Of a stretch of 64,000 nt of DNA, positions 33,936-41,643 are shown in pieces (position 1 is the first letter of the stretch; each line of letters starts with the position of its first letter). The position numbers and the translations under genes were made by a program. Below the pieces are notes generated by a model that had not been told where the DNA came from, searched no databases, and saw only the letters and a program-made list of their open reading frames with translations. Where the stretch lies: positions 2,418,001 through 2,482,000 of the forward strand of contig NZ_CP087710.1 of the NCBI RefSeq assembly GCF_020991065.1, in the 5' to 3' direction. Origin of the DNA: Nocardioides okcheonensis. Lineage in GTDB: Bacteria > Actinomycetota > Actinomycetes > Propionibacteriales > Nocardioidaceae.

Positions 33936-35015
33936 CTACGCCCCCGGCGCGAAGCGGGCCGCGACCTCGACCACGCGGTCGAACGCCTCGGCCTCGCCGA
34001 TGCTGACCCGGACGCCGTCGCCGGCGAAGGGGCGCACCGAGATGCCGACCTCGCCGCAGGCGGCGGCGAAGTCGAGCGCCCGGTCGCCGAGCGGGAACCA
34101 CACGAAGTTGCCCTGCGCGTCGGGCAGGTCCCAGCCCACCTCGCGCAGCCGTGCGACCAGGTCGGTGCGCCGCGCGACCAGGTCGTCGACCCGGGCGAAC
34201 AGCTCGTCCTGCGCCTCCAGCGAGGCGATGGCCGCGGCCTGCGCGACGTGGCTGACGCCGAACGGCAGCGACACCGCCCGCAGCGCGGCGGCCAGCGGCG
34301 CGGGCGCGACGGCGTAGCCGACCCGGAAGCCGGCCAGGCCGTAGGCCTTGGAGAAGGTGCGGGTCAGGACCACGTTGTCGTGGCGGCGGTAGGTCGCGAC
34401 GCCGTCGATCGCGTCGTCCATCCGGACGAACTCGAGGTAGGCCTCGTCGACCACCACGACGACGTGCGACGGCACCTTCGCGACGAAGGCGTCGAGCTCG
34501 GCCTGCGTGACGGCCGGGCCGGTCGGGTTGTTGGGGGTGCAGACGATGACGACCTTGGTGCGGTCGGTGACCGCGGCCGCCATCGCGTCGAGGTCGTGGC
34601 GCCCGTCGGCGGTCACCGGGACCTGCACGCTCGTCGCGCCGCCGGCCGTGACGGCGATCGGGTACGCCTCGAAGGAGCGCCAGGCGTAGACGACCTCGTC
34701 GCCGGGCTCGCAGAAGGCGTTGACGAGCTGGTAGATCAGCGCGACCGAGCCGGTGGCTGCGGCGAGGTCCTCGACGGGCACCCCGATCGCGTCGGCGAGC
34801 GCGGCGTAGAGGGCGGTGCTGCCCATGTCGGGGTAGCGGTTCATCTGCGCCGCGGCCTCGGTCGCGGCCTCGAGCACGCCGGGGAGCGGCGGGTACGGGT
34901 TCTCGTTCGACGACAGCTTGTACGACGTCAGCCCCTCGCGGGCGACGGGCGGCTTGCCGGCGACGTACGCGGGGATGGCGAGCACGTTGGGCCGGGGCTG
35001 GGGCGTGGAGGACAT
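33936..35015 (-). CDS. Histidinol-phosphate/aromatic aminotransferase (HisC/Pat type)
   Basis: A 359-residue class I/II PLP aminotransferase. Landmarks: YKLSSNENPYPPLPGV at the N terminus, CTPNNPTGP near residue 155, VVDEAYLEF near 185 and the PLP lysine in TFSKAYGLAGFRVGY near 220. The single-gene context, away from his genes, fits the actinobacterial aromatic aminotransferase Pat (HisC2) better than the histidine-pathway enzyme, but sequence alone does not separate them. The ATG at 35015 is 7 nt after TAGGGT (35028-35023), a leaderless pattern. A GTG three codons upstream is less likely. Confidence 0.83.
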   Translation of the reverse strand: MSSTPQPRPNVLAIPAYVAGKPPVAREGLTSYKLSSNENPYPPLPGVLEAATEAAAQMNRYPDMGSTALYAALADAIGVPVEDLAAATGSVALIYQLVNAFCEPGDEVVYAWRSFEAYPIAVTAGGATSVQVPVTADGRHDLDAMAAAVTDRTKVVIVCTPNNPTGPAVTQAELDAFVAKVPSHVVVVVDEAYLEFVRMDDAIDGVATYRRHDNVVLTRTFSKAYGLAGFRVGYAVAPAPLAAALRAVSLPFGVSHVAQAAAIASLEAQDELFARVDDLVARRTDLVARLREVGWDLPDAQGNFVWFPLGDRALDFAAACGEVGISVRPFAGDGVRVSIGEAEAFDRVVEVAARFAPGA

Positions 35016-35022
35016 GCCTCGC

Positions 35023-35028
35023 ACCCTA
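35023..35028 (-). promoter_or_regulatory. Leaderless promoter of the aminotransferase gene
   Basis: TAGGGT on the minus strand, 7 nt before the ATG at 35015. It overlaps the last codons and stop of the VanZ-like gene. Confidence 0.4.
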
Positions 35029-35601
35029 GTGAGCGACCGGCTCCCGCGCCGAGCCGCGGCCCCGCCACGGCCGCACGACCGGCAGCAGGAGCAGGCCGAT
35101 CAGGAAGCCGATCCCGGCGCCGAGGACGTTGTCGACCATGTCGGTGACGTCGCACGCCCGGTCGATGCGGGCGAGCAGGAGCTGGACGAGCTCGATGCCG
35201 AGGCTGTACGCCGCCAGCAGCCCGAGCCCGAGCGGCGCGAGCACCACCCCGGCCCACCAGCGCCCCACCGCGAGCACCAGGAACATCCCGGCGGGCACGA
35301 AGAGCAGGACGTTGAGGGTGCGCTGGTCGAGGCCGAGCACCTCGAACGTCGTGCCGGACGGGCCGCCGTAGTCCCACGAGCAGGAGTCGCTGCGGGTCTC
35401 GGCGGGGACGACGCCGACGTCCGGTCGGGTCGGCACCAGGGTGACCAGCGCGATCGCGACCAGCGACCACAGCAGGCCGGCGGCCGCGACCGCCGTGGGG
35501 GTGCCCACGACCCGGCGGAGCGCGAGGGCGAGCATCCCGGCCACCACGGCGGCGACCAGCCCGCCCAGCACCATCACGCCCGTCCCGCCGATCGTCACCA
35601 C
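35026..35601 (-). CDS. VanZ-like membrane protein
   Basis: A 191-residue protein with about five hydrophobic segments and the VanZ-family core: LNVLLFVPAGMFLVLAV, YSLGIELVQLLL and CDVTDMVDNVLGAGIGFLIG. Its exact role is unknown; VanZ members are linked to glycopeptide tolerance and envelope stress. The start is uncertain. GTG at 35601 is preferred because TACCCT (35614-35609) lies 7 nt upstream, and the longer open frame begins in a Pro/Arg-rich stretch without hydrophobic character. Its 3' end lies 10 bp before the aminotransferase start. Confidence 0.7.
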   Translation of the reverse strand: MVTIGGTGVMVLGGLVAAVVAGMLALALRRVVGTPTAVAAAGLLWSLVAIALVTLVPTRPDVGVVPAETRSDSCSWDYGGPSGTTFEVLGLDQRTLNVLLFVPAGMFLVLAVGRWWAGVVLAPLGLGLLAAYSLGIELVQLLLARIDRACDVTDMVDNVLGAGIGFLIGLLLLPVVRPWRGRGSAREPVAH

Positions 35602-35608
35602 GCCCGCG

Positions 35609-35743
35609 AGGGTAGTCGCGGGCCCCGGGCTCGCCGGTCCACGCGGGTTTCTACGCGCCCGTCGCGTCCTCGCACGCTCGGCCGCGGGCCTGCTCAACCT
35701 CCCGCCACACGCCGCGCGCGACTTCGTCGCTCCCGGCTAGTGT
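35609..35743. promoter_or_regulatory. Divergent leaderless promoters, VanZ-like and YvlD-like genes
   Basis: TACCCT (35614-35609, minus strand) is 7 nt before the VanZ-like GTG, and TAGTGT (35738-35743, plus strand) is 6 nt before the ATG at 35750. The 130 bp between them show no repeat or other gene. Confidence 0.4.
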
Positions 35744-35749
35744 CGTGAC

Positions 35750-36139
35750 ATGCGCTTCGTGACCTGGTTGCTGACCTACGCCGCCGGGCTGGCCGTGGCC
35801 GCCTGGCTGCTCGACGGGATCTCGTTCGAGGGGGCGAGGAACGGGCAGGCCGAGCTGCAGGACAAGGTCGTCCCGGTGCTGGTCGTCGCGCTGATCCTCG
35901 GTCTGGTGTCGACCTTCATCGAGCCGGTCATCAAGCTGCTGTCGCTGCCCTTCATCATCCTCACGCTCGGCTTCCTGCTGCTGGTCATCAACGCGCTGAT
36001 GCTGCTGCTCACCGCGCGGCTGGCGGACGCGTTCGGCGTCGGCTTCACCGTCGACGGCTTCTGGAACGCGCTGGCCGGCTCGCTGGTCATCACCGTCGTC
36101 GGCTGGGGCGTCCGGACGGCGCTGCCCGCCCGGGACTGA
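35750..36139 (+). CDS. YvlD/phage-holin-4 family membrane protein
   Basis: A 129-residue protein with four hydrophobic segments; FIEPVIKLLSLPFIILTLGF and the closing NALAGSLVITVVGW are typical of the YvlD (phage_holin_4_2) family. Despite the family name there is no phage context. It is first in a tight operon with a low-molecular-weight phosphatase (4-bp gap) and a fructosamine-kinase-like gene. Confidence 0.8.
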   Translation: MRFVTWLLTYAAGLAVAAWLLDGISFEGARNGQAELQDKVVPVLVVALILGLVSTFIEPVIKLLSLPFIILTLGFLLLVINALMLLLTARLADAFGVGFTVDGFWNALAGSLVITVVGWGVRTALPARD

Positions 36140-36143
36140 GCCC

Positions 36144-36650
36144 GTGGCGTCGTCCCGCCTGCCCGCTCCCCGCACGCCCGGCCGCTACCGGGTCGCCCTC
36201 GTCTGCCTCGGCAACATCTGCCGCTCCCCGATGGCCCACGTGGTCCTGGAGAGCCGGCTGGCCGACGCCGGGCTCGACGACCGCGTCGAGGTGGTCTCCG
36301 CCGGCACCGGCGGCTGGCACGTCGGCGACCCGATGGACCGCCGCGCCGCCGCGACCCTGTCCGCCGCCGGCTACGACCCCAGCCGCCACCGCGCGCAGCA
36401 GTACGACCGCGCCTGGCCCGAGGCGTACGACGTGGTGCTGGTGATGGACGCCACCAACCTCGACGACGTCGGTGGCCGCACCGACCGCGTCGGGCTGTTC
36501 CGCGACCTCGATCCGGTCGATCCCGGGAGCGAGGTACCGGACCCGTACTACGGTGGGGACGACGGGTTCGAGGAGGTGCTGGCGATGGTCGAGCGCACGA
36601 GCGACGCGGTCACGGCCGAGCTGGCAGCCGCGCTGGAGGACCCTGCCTGA
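36144..36650 (+). CDS. Low-molecular-weight phosphotyrosine-type phosphatase
   Basis: A 168-residue LMW-PTP. The P-loop CLGNICRS near residue 21 carries the nucleophilic cysteine and arginine, and the general-acid aspartate is in VPDPYYGGDDGF near 135. The start is GTG, 4 bp after the previous stop, and the stop shares one base with the ATG of the fructosamine-kinase-like gene. A human LMW-PTP is known to dephosphorylate protein-bound ribulosamine 5-phosphate, so in this operon the enzyme may act in protein deglycation and not on phosphotyrosine. Confidence 0.88.
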   Translation: MASSRLPAPRTPGRYRVALVCLGNICRSPMAHVVLESRLADAGLDDRVEVVSAGTGGWHVGDPMDRRAAATLSAAGYDPSRHRAQQYDRAWPEAYDVVLVMDATNLDDVGGRTDRVGLFRDLDPVDPGSEVPDPYYGGDDGFEEVLAMVERTSDAVTAELAAALEDPA

Positions 36651-37513
36651 TGCCACGCCAGCCGCTGGTGGCCCGTCGCGCCGAGGAGCTCCTCGGCGCG
36701 TCCGTCGTCGCGACCGCACCGGTCGCGGGAGGCGACATCGCGACCGCGACCCGGCTGCGGCTCTCCAGCGGCCAGACCGCGCTGATGAAGACGCTGCCGC
36801 ACGCGCCCGCGGGCTTCTTCGAGGCCGAGGCCGCGGGGCTGCGCTGGCTCGCGGAGGTCGACGGCGGGGTGCCGCTGCCGGAGGTGCTGGCCGCGGCCGA
36901 CGACTGCGTGATCCTCGCGTGGGTCGAGCAGAGCCCGAAGACGCCCGTCGAGGCGGCCGCCGCGTTCGGCCAGCAGCTCGCCGCCACCCACGCCGCCGGC
37001 GCCGACGGCTGGGGCCTCGACCACGACGGGTTCATCGGGCGGCTGCCGCTGCCCAACCGGACGGCCGGGTCGTGGCCGGAGTTCTACGCGGTGCGCCGGC
37101 TGCTCCCGTACCTCAAGCTCGCCCGCGACCGCGGTGCGATCTCGGAGACGGACGCCACCGCGGTCGAGGCGGTCGTCGGCCGGCTCACCGACCTGCTGCC
37201 CGACGAGACGCCCTCCCGGCTGCACGGCGACCTCTGGAACGGCAACTGCCTGTGGGGCCAGGACCTCGCGATCCACGTCATCGACCCGGCCGCCTACGGC
37301 GGCCACCGCGAGGTCGACCTCGCCATGCTGCACCTCTTCGGGCTCACCCACCTGCCGCGGGTGATGGCGGCCTACCACGAGGCGAGCCCGCTGGCCGACG
37401 GCTGGGAGGACCGGCTCGGGGTGCACCAGCTGTTCCCGCTGCTGGTCCACGCCTGCATGTTCGGCGGCGGCTACGGCGCCCGGGCCGGCACCGTCGCGGC
37501 GCGCTACGCCTAG
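36650..37513 (+). CDS. Fructosamine/ribulosamine-3-kinase family protein
   Basis: A 287-residue member of the FN3K family with a kinase-like fold: VAGGDIATATRL, LMKTLPHAPAGFFEAEAAGL, the catalytic segment SRLHGDLWNGN near residue 185 and the metal-binding VIDPAAYGGHREVDLAML near 205. Bacterial members mostly phosphorylate ribulosamines or erythrulosamines at O3, which makes the sugar adduct unstable and frees the protein amine. Overlap with the phosphatase gene (TGATG) supports a joint repair pathway. Length and motifs are complete. Confidence 0.88.
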   Translation: MPRQPLVARRAEELLGASVVATAPVAGGDIATATRLRLSSGQTALMKTLPHAPAGFFEAEAAGLRWLAEVDGGVPLPEVLAAADDCVILAWVEQSPKTPVEAAAAFGQQLAATHAAGADGWGLDHDGFIGRLPLPNRTAGSWPEFYAVRRLLPYLKLARDRGAISETDATAVEAVVGRLTDLLPDETPSRLHGDLWNGNCLWGQDLAIHVIDPAAYGGHREVDLAMLHLFGLTHLPRVMAAYHEASPLADGWEDRLGVHQLFPLLVHACMFGGGYGARAGTVAARYA

Positions 37514-37518
37514 GAAGT

Positions 37519-37614
37519 CGCTGGTCGAGGAGGTCGCCGGACCGCGCCGCCCTGAGGAGGCGCCCCCGGGCGCCGTCTCGAAGGGTCACGAGACCCGGTC
37601 AGCGGTCTCGTGAC
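37519..37614. repeat. Dispersed two-part repeat, copy B, with terminator hairpin
   Basis: CGCTGGTCGAGGAGGTCGC (37519-37537) and GTCACGAGACCCGG (37585-37598) match copy A at 27291-27332 in reverse. Here the second part forms a perfect 11-bp hairpin, GTCACGAGACC/GGTCTCGTGAC (37585-37595, 37604-37614), which could terminate the phosphatase/kinase operon. Confidence 0.7.
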
Positions 37615-37684
37615 AGGACTTCGTCCTTCCTCGACCGGCGCCGATCTTCAGCGTCCGCTCAGGGCCCGGTGGCATCCTTGGCGC

Positions 37685-38380
37685 GTGACCGACTCCAAGC
37701 CCCGCGTGCTGGTCGTCGACGACGACCGCGCCGTGCGTGACTCGCTGCGGCGCTCCCTGGAGTTCAACGGCTACGAGGTGGTGCTCGCGGCCGACGGCGC
37801 CGAGGCACTGGTCGCCGTCGGTGCCCAGCACCCCGACGTGGTGGTCATCGACGTGATGATGCCCCGCCTCGACGGGATCGAGACGACCCGCGCGCTGCGC
37901 GCCTCCGGCAACGACGTGCCGGTCCTCGTGCTCACCGCGCGCGACGCGGTCGGCGACCGCGTCGAGGGGCTCGACGCCGGCGCCGACGACTACCTCACCA
38001 AGCCGTTCGCGCTGGAGGAGCTGCTGGCCCGGATCCGCGCGCTGCTGCGCCGCGTCGTACCCGACGACGGCGAGGAGGGCGAGGTGCTGACCTTCGCCGA
38101 CCTCACCATGGACGTCGCGAGCCGCGACGTCACCCGCGGCGACCGGCCGATCGAGCTGACCCGCACGGAGTTCACCCTGCTGGAGATGTTCCTGCGCCGC
38201 CCGCGCCGGGTGCTGGACCGCTCGTTCATCCTCGAGGAGGTGTGGGGCTACGACTTCCCGACCTCGGCGAACTCCCTCGAGGTCTACGTCGGCTACCTCC
38301 GTCGCAAGACCGAGGCGGAGGGCGAGCCACGCCTGATCCAGACCGTCCGCGGCGTCGGCTACGTGCTGAAGGAAGCATGA
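37685..38380 (+). CDS. OmpR-family response regulator (MprA-like)
   Basis: A 231-residue response regulator. The receiver domain has the acidic pocket VVDDDR, the phospho-acceptor aspartate in [13 protein letters not shown] near residue 53, and the lysine in [13 protein letters not shown] near 102. The C-terminal winged helix ends with [15 protein letters not shown] and [15 protein letters not shown]. It resembles mycobacterial MprA, an envelope-stress regulator. The GTG start fits the conserved N terminus; the open frame extends upstream only into the repeat region. The partner histidine kinase gene follows by 19 bp. Confidence 0.9.
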   Translation: MTDSKPRVLVVDDDRAVRDSLRRSLEFNGYEVVLAADGAEALVAVGAQHPDVVVIDVMMPRLDGIETTRALRASGNDVPVLVLTARDAVGDRVEGLDAGADDYLTKPFALEELLARIRALLRRVVPDDGEEGEVLTFADLTMDVASRDVTRGDRPIELTRTEFTLLEMFLRRPRRVLDRSFILEEVWGYDFPTSANSLEVYVGYLRRKTEAEGEPRLIQTVRGVGYVLKEA

Positions 38381-38399
38381 ACACCACGGGGGGACACCG

Positions 38400-39797
38400 A
38401 TGAGGTCGGCCACCGCCTGGCCCGACGGGCGCTGGCACTACCGCCGCTCGCTCGCGTCCCGCGTCGCGGTGCTGACCACGACGGCGCTGGGGGTCTCGAT
38501 CGCGGTCATGGCGCTGACCGCGTTCCTCGTCATGCGCCAGCAGCTGATGAGCTCGCTCGACCAGTCGCTGCTCGACCGCGCGCACAAGGCCACCGCCAAC
38601 ACCACCCTGTCGCGGATCACCGCCCAGGGCGTCCCGCCGTGGATGCTCGGCGCGGCCGACGTGCGGGTCATCTTCATCACCGCCGACGGCCAGGGCATGT
38701 CGGGCGCCGACCCGCCGCACTTCACCCTCGGCCAGCCGGAGTACGACGTCGTCACCGGGCGGAAGGAGTCGGCGGTGCGGACCCTCGTCACCGAGGAGGG
38801 CGAGCGCTACCGCGTCGCGACGGTGCAGGCCGGGCGCCGGGAGGCGCTGATCCTCGCGCAGCCGCTGGCCCCCAACGACCGGACGCTGGAGAAGCTCGGC
38901 GGCGTCCTGTTCGTCTTCGGTGCCCTCGGCGTCCTCGCCGCCCTGCTCGCGGGATGGCTGGTGGCGCGCAACGGGCTGCGGCCGGTGCGCCGGCTCACCA
39001 CCAGCGTCGAGCGGATCGCCGTGACCGAGGACCTCACGCCGCTGCGGGTCGAGGGCGACGACGAGGTCGCCCGGCTGGCGACCGCCTTCAACCAGATGCT
39101 CCTCGCGCTCGGGGCCTCGCGCGACCGGCAGCGCCGGCTGGTGGCCGACGCCAGCCACGAGCTGCGCACCCCGCTCACGTCGCTGCGCACCAACCTCGAC
39201 CTGCTGCGCCAGGCCGAGGGCAACACCGCCCTGCCTGCGGAGGCGCGCCTGGAGCTGCTCGACGACGTCCGCGGCCAGATCGAGGAGCTGAGCGCGCTGG
39301 TCGGCGATCTGGTCGAGCTGGCGCGCGACGAGCCCATGACGCGCACGGTCGCCGAGGTCGACCTCGCGGCGGTCGTGGAGCGGGCCGTGACCCGCGTACG
39401 CCGTCGCGCGCAGGGCATCGCGTTCGACGTCCGGCTCGCGCCGTGGCGCGTGGTCGGTGACGCCAGCGGCCTCGAGCGCGCGGTGACCAACCTGCTCGAC
39501 AACGCCGCCAAGTGGAGCCCGACCGAGGGCACCGTGACGGTGCGCCTCGAGCAGGGCGTGCTCACGGTCGACGACCAGGGCGAGGGCGTCGCGGAGGCGG
39601 ACCGGCCGCACGTGTTCGAGCGGTTCTACCGGGCCGAGGAGTCGCGCGCGATGCCCGGCTCGGGCCTCGGCCTCGCCATCGTGCGCCAGGTCGTCGACCG
39701 CCACGGCGGGCGGGTCGACGTCACCGAGGCGCCCGGGGGCGGCGCGCGCTTCGCGCTGTGGCTGCCGGGGGTCGCGGCGGCGACGACCGCGGGCTAG
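38400..39797 (+). CDS. Sensor histidine kinase (MprB-like)
   Basis: A 465-residue membrane kinase. A first membrane helix near 28-48 and a second near 165-190 flank an extracytoplasmic domain of about 115 residues. HAMP follows (LVARNGLRPVRRLTTSVERI), then the phospho-accepting histidine in VADASHELRTPLTSLRTNLDLLR near 255, and the ATPase boxes NLLDNAAKWSP, DDQGEGV and GSGLGLAIVRQVV. GGGGGGAC precedes the ATG. It is cotranscribed with the response regulator. Its 3' end overlaps the convergent pabB stop by 4 bp. Confidence 0.9.
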   Translation: MRSATAWPDGRWHYRRSLASRVAVLTTTALGVSIAVMALTAFLVMRQQLMSSLDQSLLDRAHKATANTTLSRITAQGVPPWMLGAADVRVIFITADGQGMSGADPPHFTLGQPEYDVVTGRKESAVRTLVTEEGERYRVATVQAGRREALILAQPLAPNDRTLEKLGGVLFVFGALGVLAALLAGWLVARNGLRPVRRLTTSVERIAVTEDLTPLRVEGDDEVARLATAFNQMLLALGASRDRQRRLVADASHELRTPLTSLRTNLDLLRQAEGNTALPAEARLELLDDVRGQIEELSALVGDLVELARDEPMTRTVAEVDLAAVVERAVTRVRRRAQGIAFDVRLAPWRVVGDASGLERAVTNLLDNAAKWSPTEGTVTVRLEQGVLTVDDQGEGVAEADRPHVFERFYRAEESRAMPGSGLGLAIVRQVVDRHGGRVDVTEAPGGGARFALWLPGVAAATTAG

Positions 39798-41071
39798 TCG
39801 AAGACGCGGAGCAGCCGCTCGGCCTTCCAGCCGGCCTCGGCCCACTCCTCGTCGACGTCGGAGCGCACGGTGATGCCGCCGCCCGTGCCGAGGCACCAGG
39901 TCCCGCTGCCGTCGGTCACCAGCGAGCGGATGACGACGCCCAGGTCGGCGGGACCGTCGCCGCTGATCCAGCCGAACGCGCCGGCGTAGACCCCGCGCGG
40001 CGTCGACTCGACCTCCTCGATGATCTCCATCGTGCGCAGCTTCGGCGCCCCGGTCATCGAGCCGGCCGGGAAGAGCGCGCGCAGGGCGGCGACGGTCGAG
40101 ACGTCGTCGCGCAGCCGGCCGCGCACGGTCGACACCAGCTGGTGCACCGACTCGTAGGACTCCACCTGCATCAGCGCCGGCACCGCGACCGTCCCGACCT
40201 CGCAGACCAGCGACAGGTCGTTGCGCAGCAGGTCGACGATCATCAGGTTCTCGGCGCGCGTCTTGGGGTCCGTCGCGAGCCGCTCGCGCTCGGCCCGGTC
40301 CTCCGCCGGGGTTGCGCCGCGCGGGGTGGTGCCCTTGATCGGCTTGGTCTCGAGGTGCCGGTCGGGGGTGACGAGCGCGTACCGCTCGGGCGAGCTCGAC
40401 AGCAGCCACGCCCGCGCCCCGTCCACGTCGTGCTGGAGGAAGCCGGCGTACGGCGCGGGGTTGAGCGCGCGCAGGCGCAGGTACGCCGTCACGGGGTCGA
40501 GGTCGTCCTCCACCGCGACCCGGTGCGTGAGGTTGACCTCGTAGGAGTTGCCGGCGTGCAGGTGCTCCTGGACGCGCGCGAACGCGGCGGCGTACTGGGT
40601 TGTCGGCCTCTCGCTGAACTTGTCAGGCCTTGCACTGCCTGACAAGTTCAGCGATCCCCGGTCAGCCGGGGATCGCTGAACGGACCCGGACGGCCCCCCA
40701 CCCACCGGGTGGTCGAAGACCCGCACCCCGCGCGGACGCATCCAGACGGCGTCGGGCAGGAGCGGGTCGGGGGCGGCGGGGAGGTCGGTGCGCGAGGCGT
40801 GGCCGAGGTAGCCGAACCACTGCTCGCCCGGGCGGAGCTCGGACTCAAGCACGGCGAAGACGTCGTCGCCGACGACCTCGGAGGTGGCCCCGACGTGGCG
40901 GGTGACCTCGCCCCGCGCCGCCGAGAACGACAGCGACACGTCGTCGTCGTCGAGCCAGCCGATGATCGAGCGCCGGCCCGACCACTCGCGGGCGCCGCCG
41001 CCGTCGAGCCAGAAGCAGCGCCGGTGCGCGGCGGCGACGGAGGTGAAGAAGTCGACGGGGTCGCTGCTCAC
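39794..41071 (-). CDS. pabB: Aminodeoxychorismate synthase component I, with palindromic insert
   Basis: A 425-residue chorismate-binding enzyme that, with PabA, makes 4-amino-4-deoxychorismate for folate. Catalytic motifs: AGNSYEVNLTHR, LLSSSPERYALV, ETKPIKGTTPRG, ENLMIVDLLRNDLS, LFPAGSMTGAPK and LGTGGGITVRSD. The GTG start overlaps the pabA stop (GTGA). Residues about 131-155 are encoded by a 73-bp palindrome also found between genes at 33.85 kb; it sits in the linker between the N-terminal domain and the catalytic core and keeps the reading frame. The rest of the protein is intact, so it is probably functional. Confidence 0.88.
   Translation of the reverse strand: MSSDPVDFFTSVAAAHRRCFWLDGGGAREWSGRRSIIGWLDDDDVSLSFSAARGEVTRHVGATSEVVGDDVFAVLESELRPGEQWFGYLGHASRTDLPAAPDPLLPDAVWMRPRGVRVFDHPVGGGPSGSVQRSPADRGSLNLSGSARPDKFSERPTTQYAAAFARVQEHLHAGNSYEVNLTHRVAVEDDLDPVTAYLRLRALNPAPYAGFLQHDVDGARAWLLSSSPERYALVTPDRHLETKPIKGTTPRGATPAEDRAERERLATDPKTRAENLMIVDLLRNDLSLVCEVGTVAVPALMQVESYESVHQLVSTVRGRLRDDVSTVAALRALFPAGSMTGAPKLRTMEIIEEVESTPRGVYAGAFGWISGDGPADLGVVIRSLVTDGSGTWCLGTGGGITVRSDVDEEWAEAGWKAERLLRVFD
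40608..40680. repeat. 73-bp composite palindrome, copy B (inside pabB)
   Basis: The same element as 33853-33925, differing at only four or so bases in the first loop. It lies wholly within pabB and is read in frame without a stop, adding about 24 residues that include the piece LNLSGSARPDKFS. Copy A is also open in the matching frame (LNLSGRARPDKFS on the plus strand), which suits an element able to sit inside coding sequence. Confidence 0.9.
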
Positions 41072-41628
41072 GAGAGGAAGCCCCGCACGATCGCGTCGCC
41101 GTGCGTGGACAGCACCGACTCCGGGTGGAACTGCACGCCCTCGAGCGGCAGCTCGCGGTGGCGTACGCCCATCACGACGCCGTCCTCGCTCCACGCCGTC
41201 GCGACCAGGCAGTCGGGCAGGTCGACCGCGGCCAGCGAGTGGTAGCGCACCGCGGCGAACCCCTGCGGCAGCCCGGCGAGCACGCCCGCCCCGTCGTGGG
41301 TGATCGTGGCGACCTCGCCGTGGGCCGGCCGCACCCGCGCGACCGTGCCGCCGTAGGCCGTCACGAGACCCTGCATGCCCAGGCACACGCCCAGCACCGG
41401 ACGGGTGGCCGCGAGCAGCACCTCGCGGCCGACCGCGAAGTCGGCGACCGACGCGGGGTGGCCCGGCCCGGGCGACAGCACGACGTGCGTGTGGGCCAGC
41501 ACGTCGTCCGCCGTGGCCTCGTCGTGCTGCACCACCCGGGGCAGCCGCCCGGTCACGCCCGCCACCAAGTGCACCAGGTTCCACGTGTAGGAGTCGTGGT
41601 GGTCGACCACGATCACGTCCGGCTGCAC
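41068..41628 (-). CDS. pabA: Aminodeoxychorismate synthase glutamine amidotransferase
   Basis: A 186-residue class I glutamine amidotransferase that supplies ammonia to PabB. The catalytic cysteine is in LGVCLGMQGLV near residue 82 and the His/Glu pair in VQFHPESVLS near 170; VVLSPGPGHP lies near 50. The GTG start lies 6 nt after TAACCT (41639-41634), a leaderless pattern. It is first in the pabA-pabB pair and overlaps pabB. TrpG function is possible in principle, but the coupling to pabB favours PabA. Confidence 0.87.
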   Translation of the reverse strand: MQPDVIVVDHHDSYTWNLVHLVAGVTGRLPRVVQHDEATADDVLAHTHVVLSPGPGHPASVADFAVGREVLLAATRPVLGVCLGMQGLVTAYGGTVARVRPAHGEVATITHDGAGVLAGLPQGFAAVRYHSLAAVDLPDCLVATAWSEDGVVMGVRHRELPLEGVQFHPESVLSTHGDAIVRGFLS

Positions 41629-41633
41629 GCAGC

Positions 41634-41639
41634 GAGGTT
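41634..41639 (-). promoter_or_regulatory. Leaderless promoter of pabAB
   Basis: TAACCT on the minus strand ends 6 nt before the pabA GTG. It lies in the 15-bp gap after the sulfatase stop, so pabAB has its own start even though the upstream gene is co-oriented. Confidence 0.4.
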
Positions 41640-41643
41640 AGTG

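Noticed and set aside
35750-36139. Phage remnant, because of the holin-family name
   Set aside because: No lysin, capsid, integrase or attachment site is near. The YvlD group is a common chromosomal family.
37610-37684. N-terminal extension of the response regulator
   Set aside because: These codons lie in a terminator/repeat region and do not match receiver domains, which begin right after the GTG at 37685.
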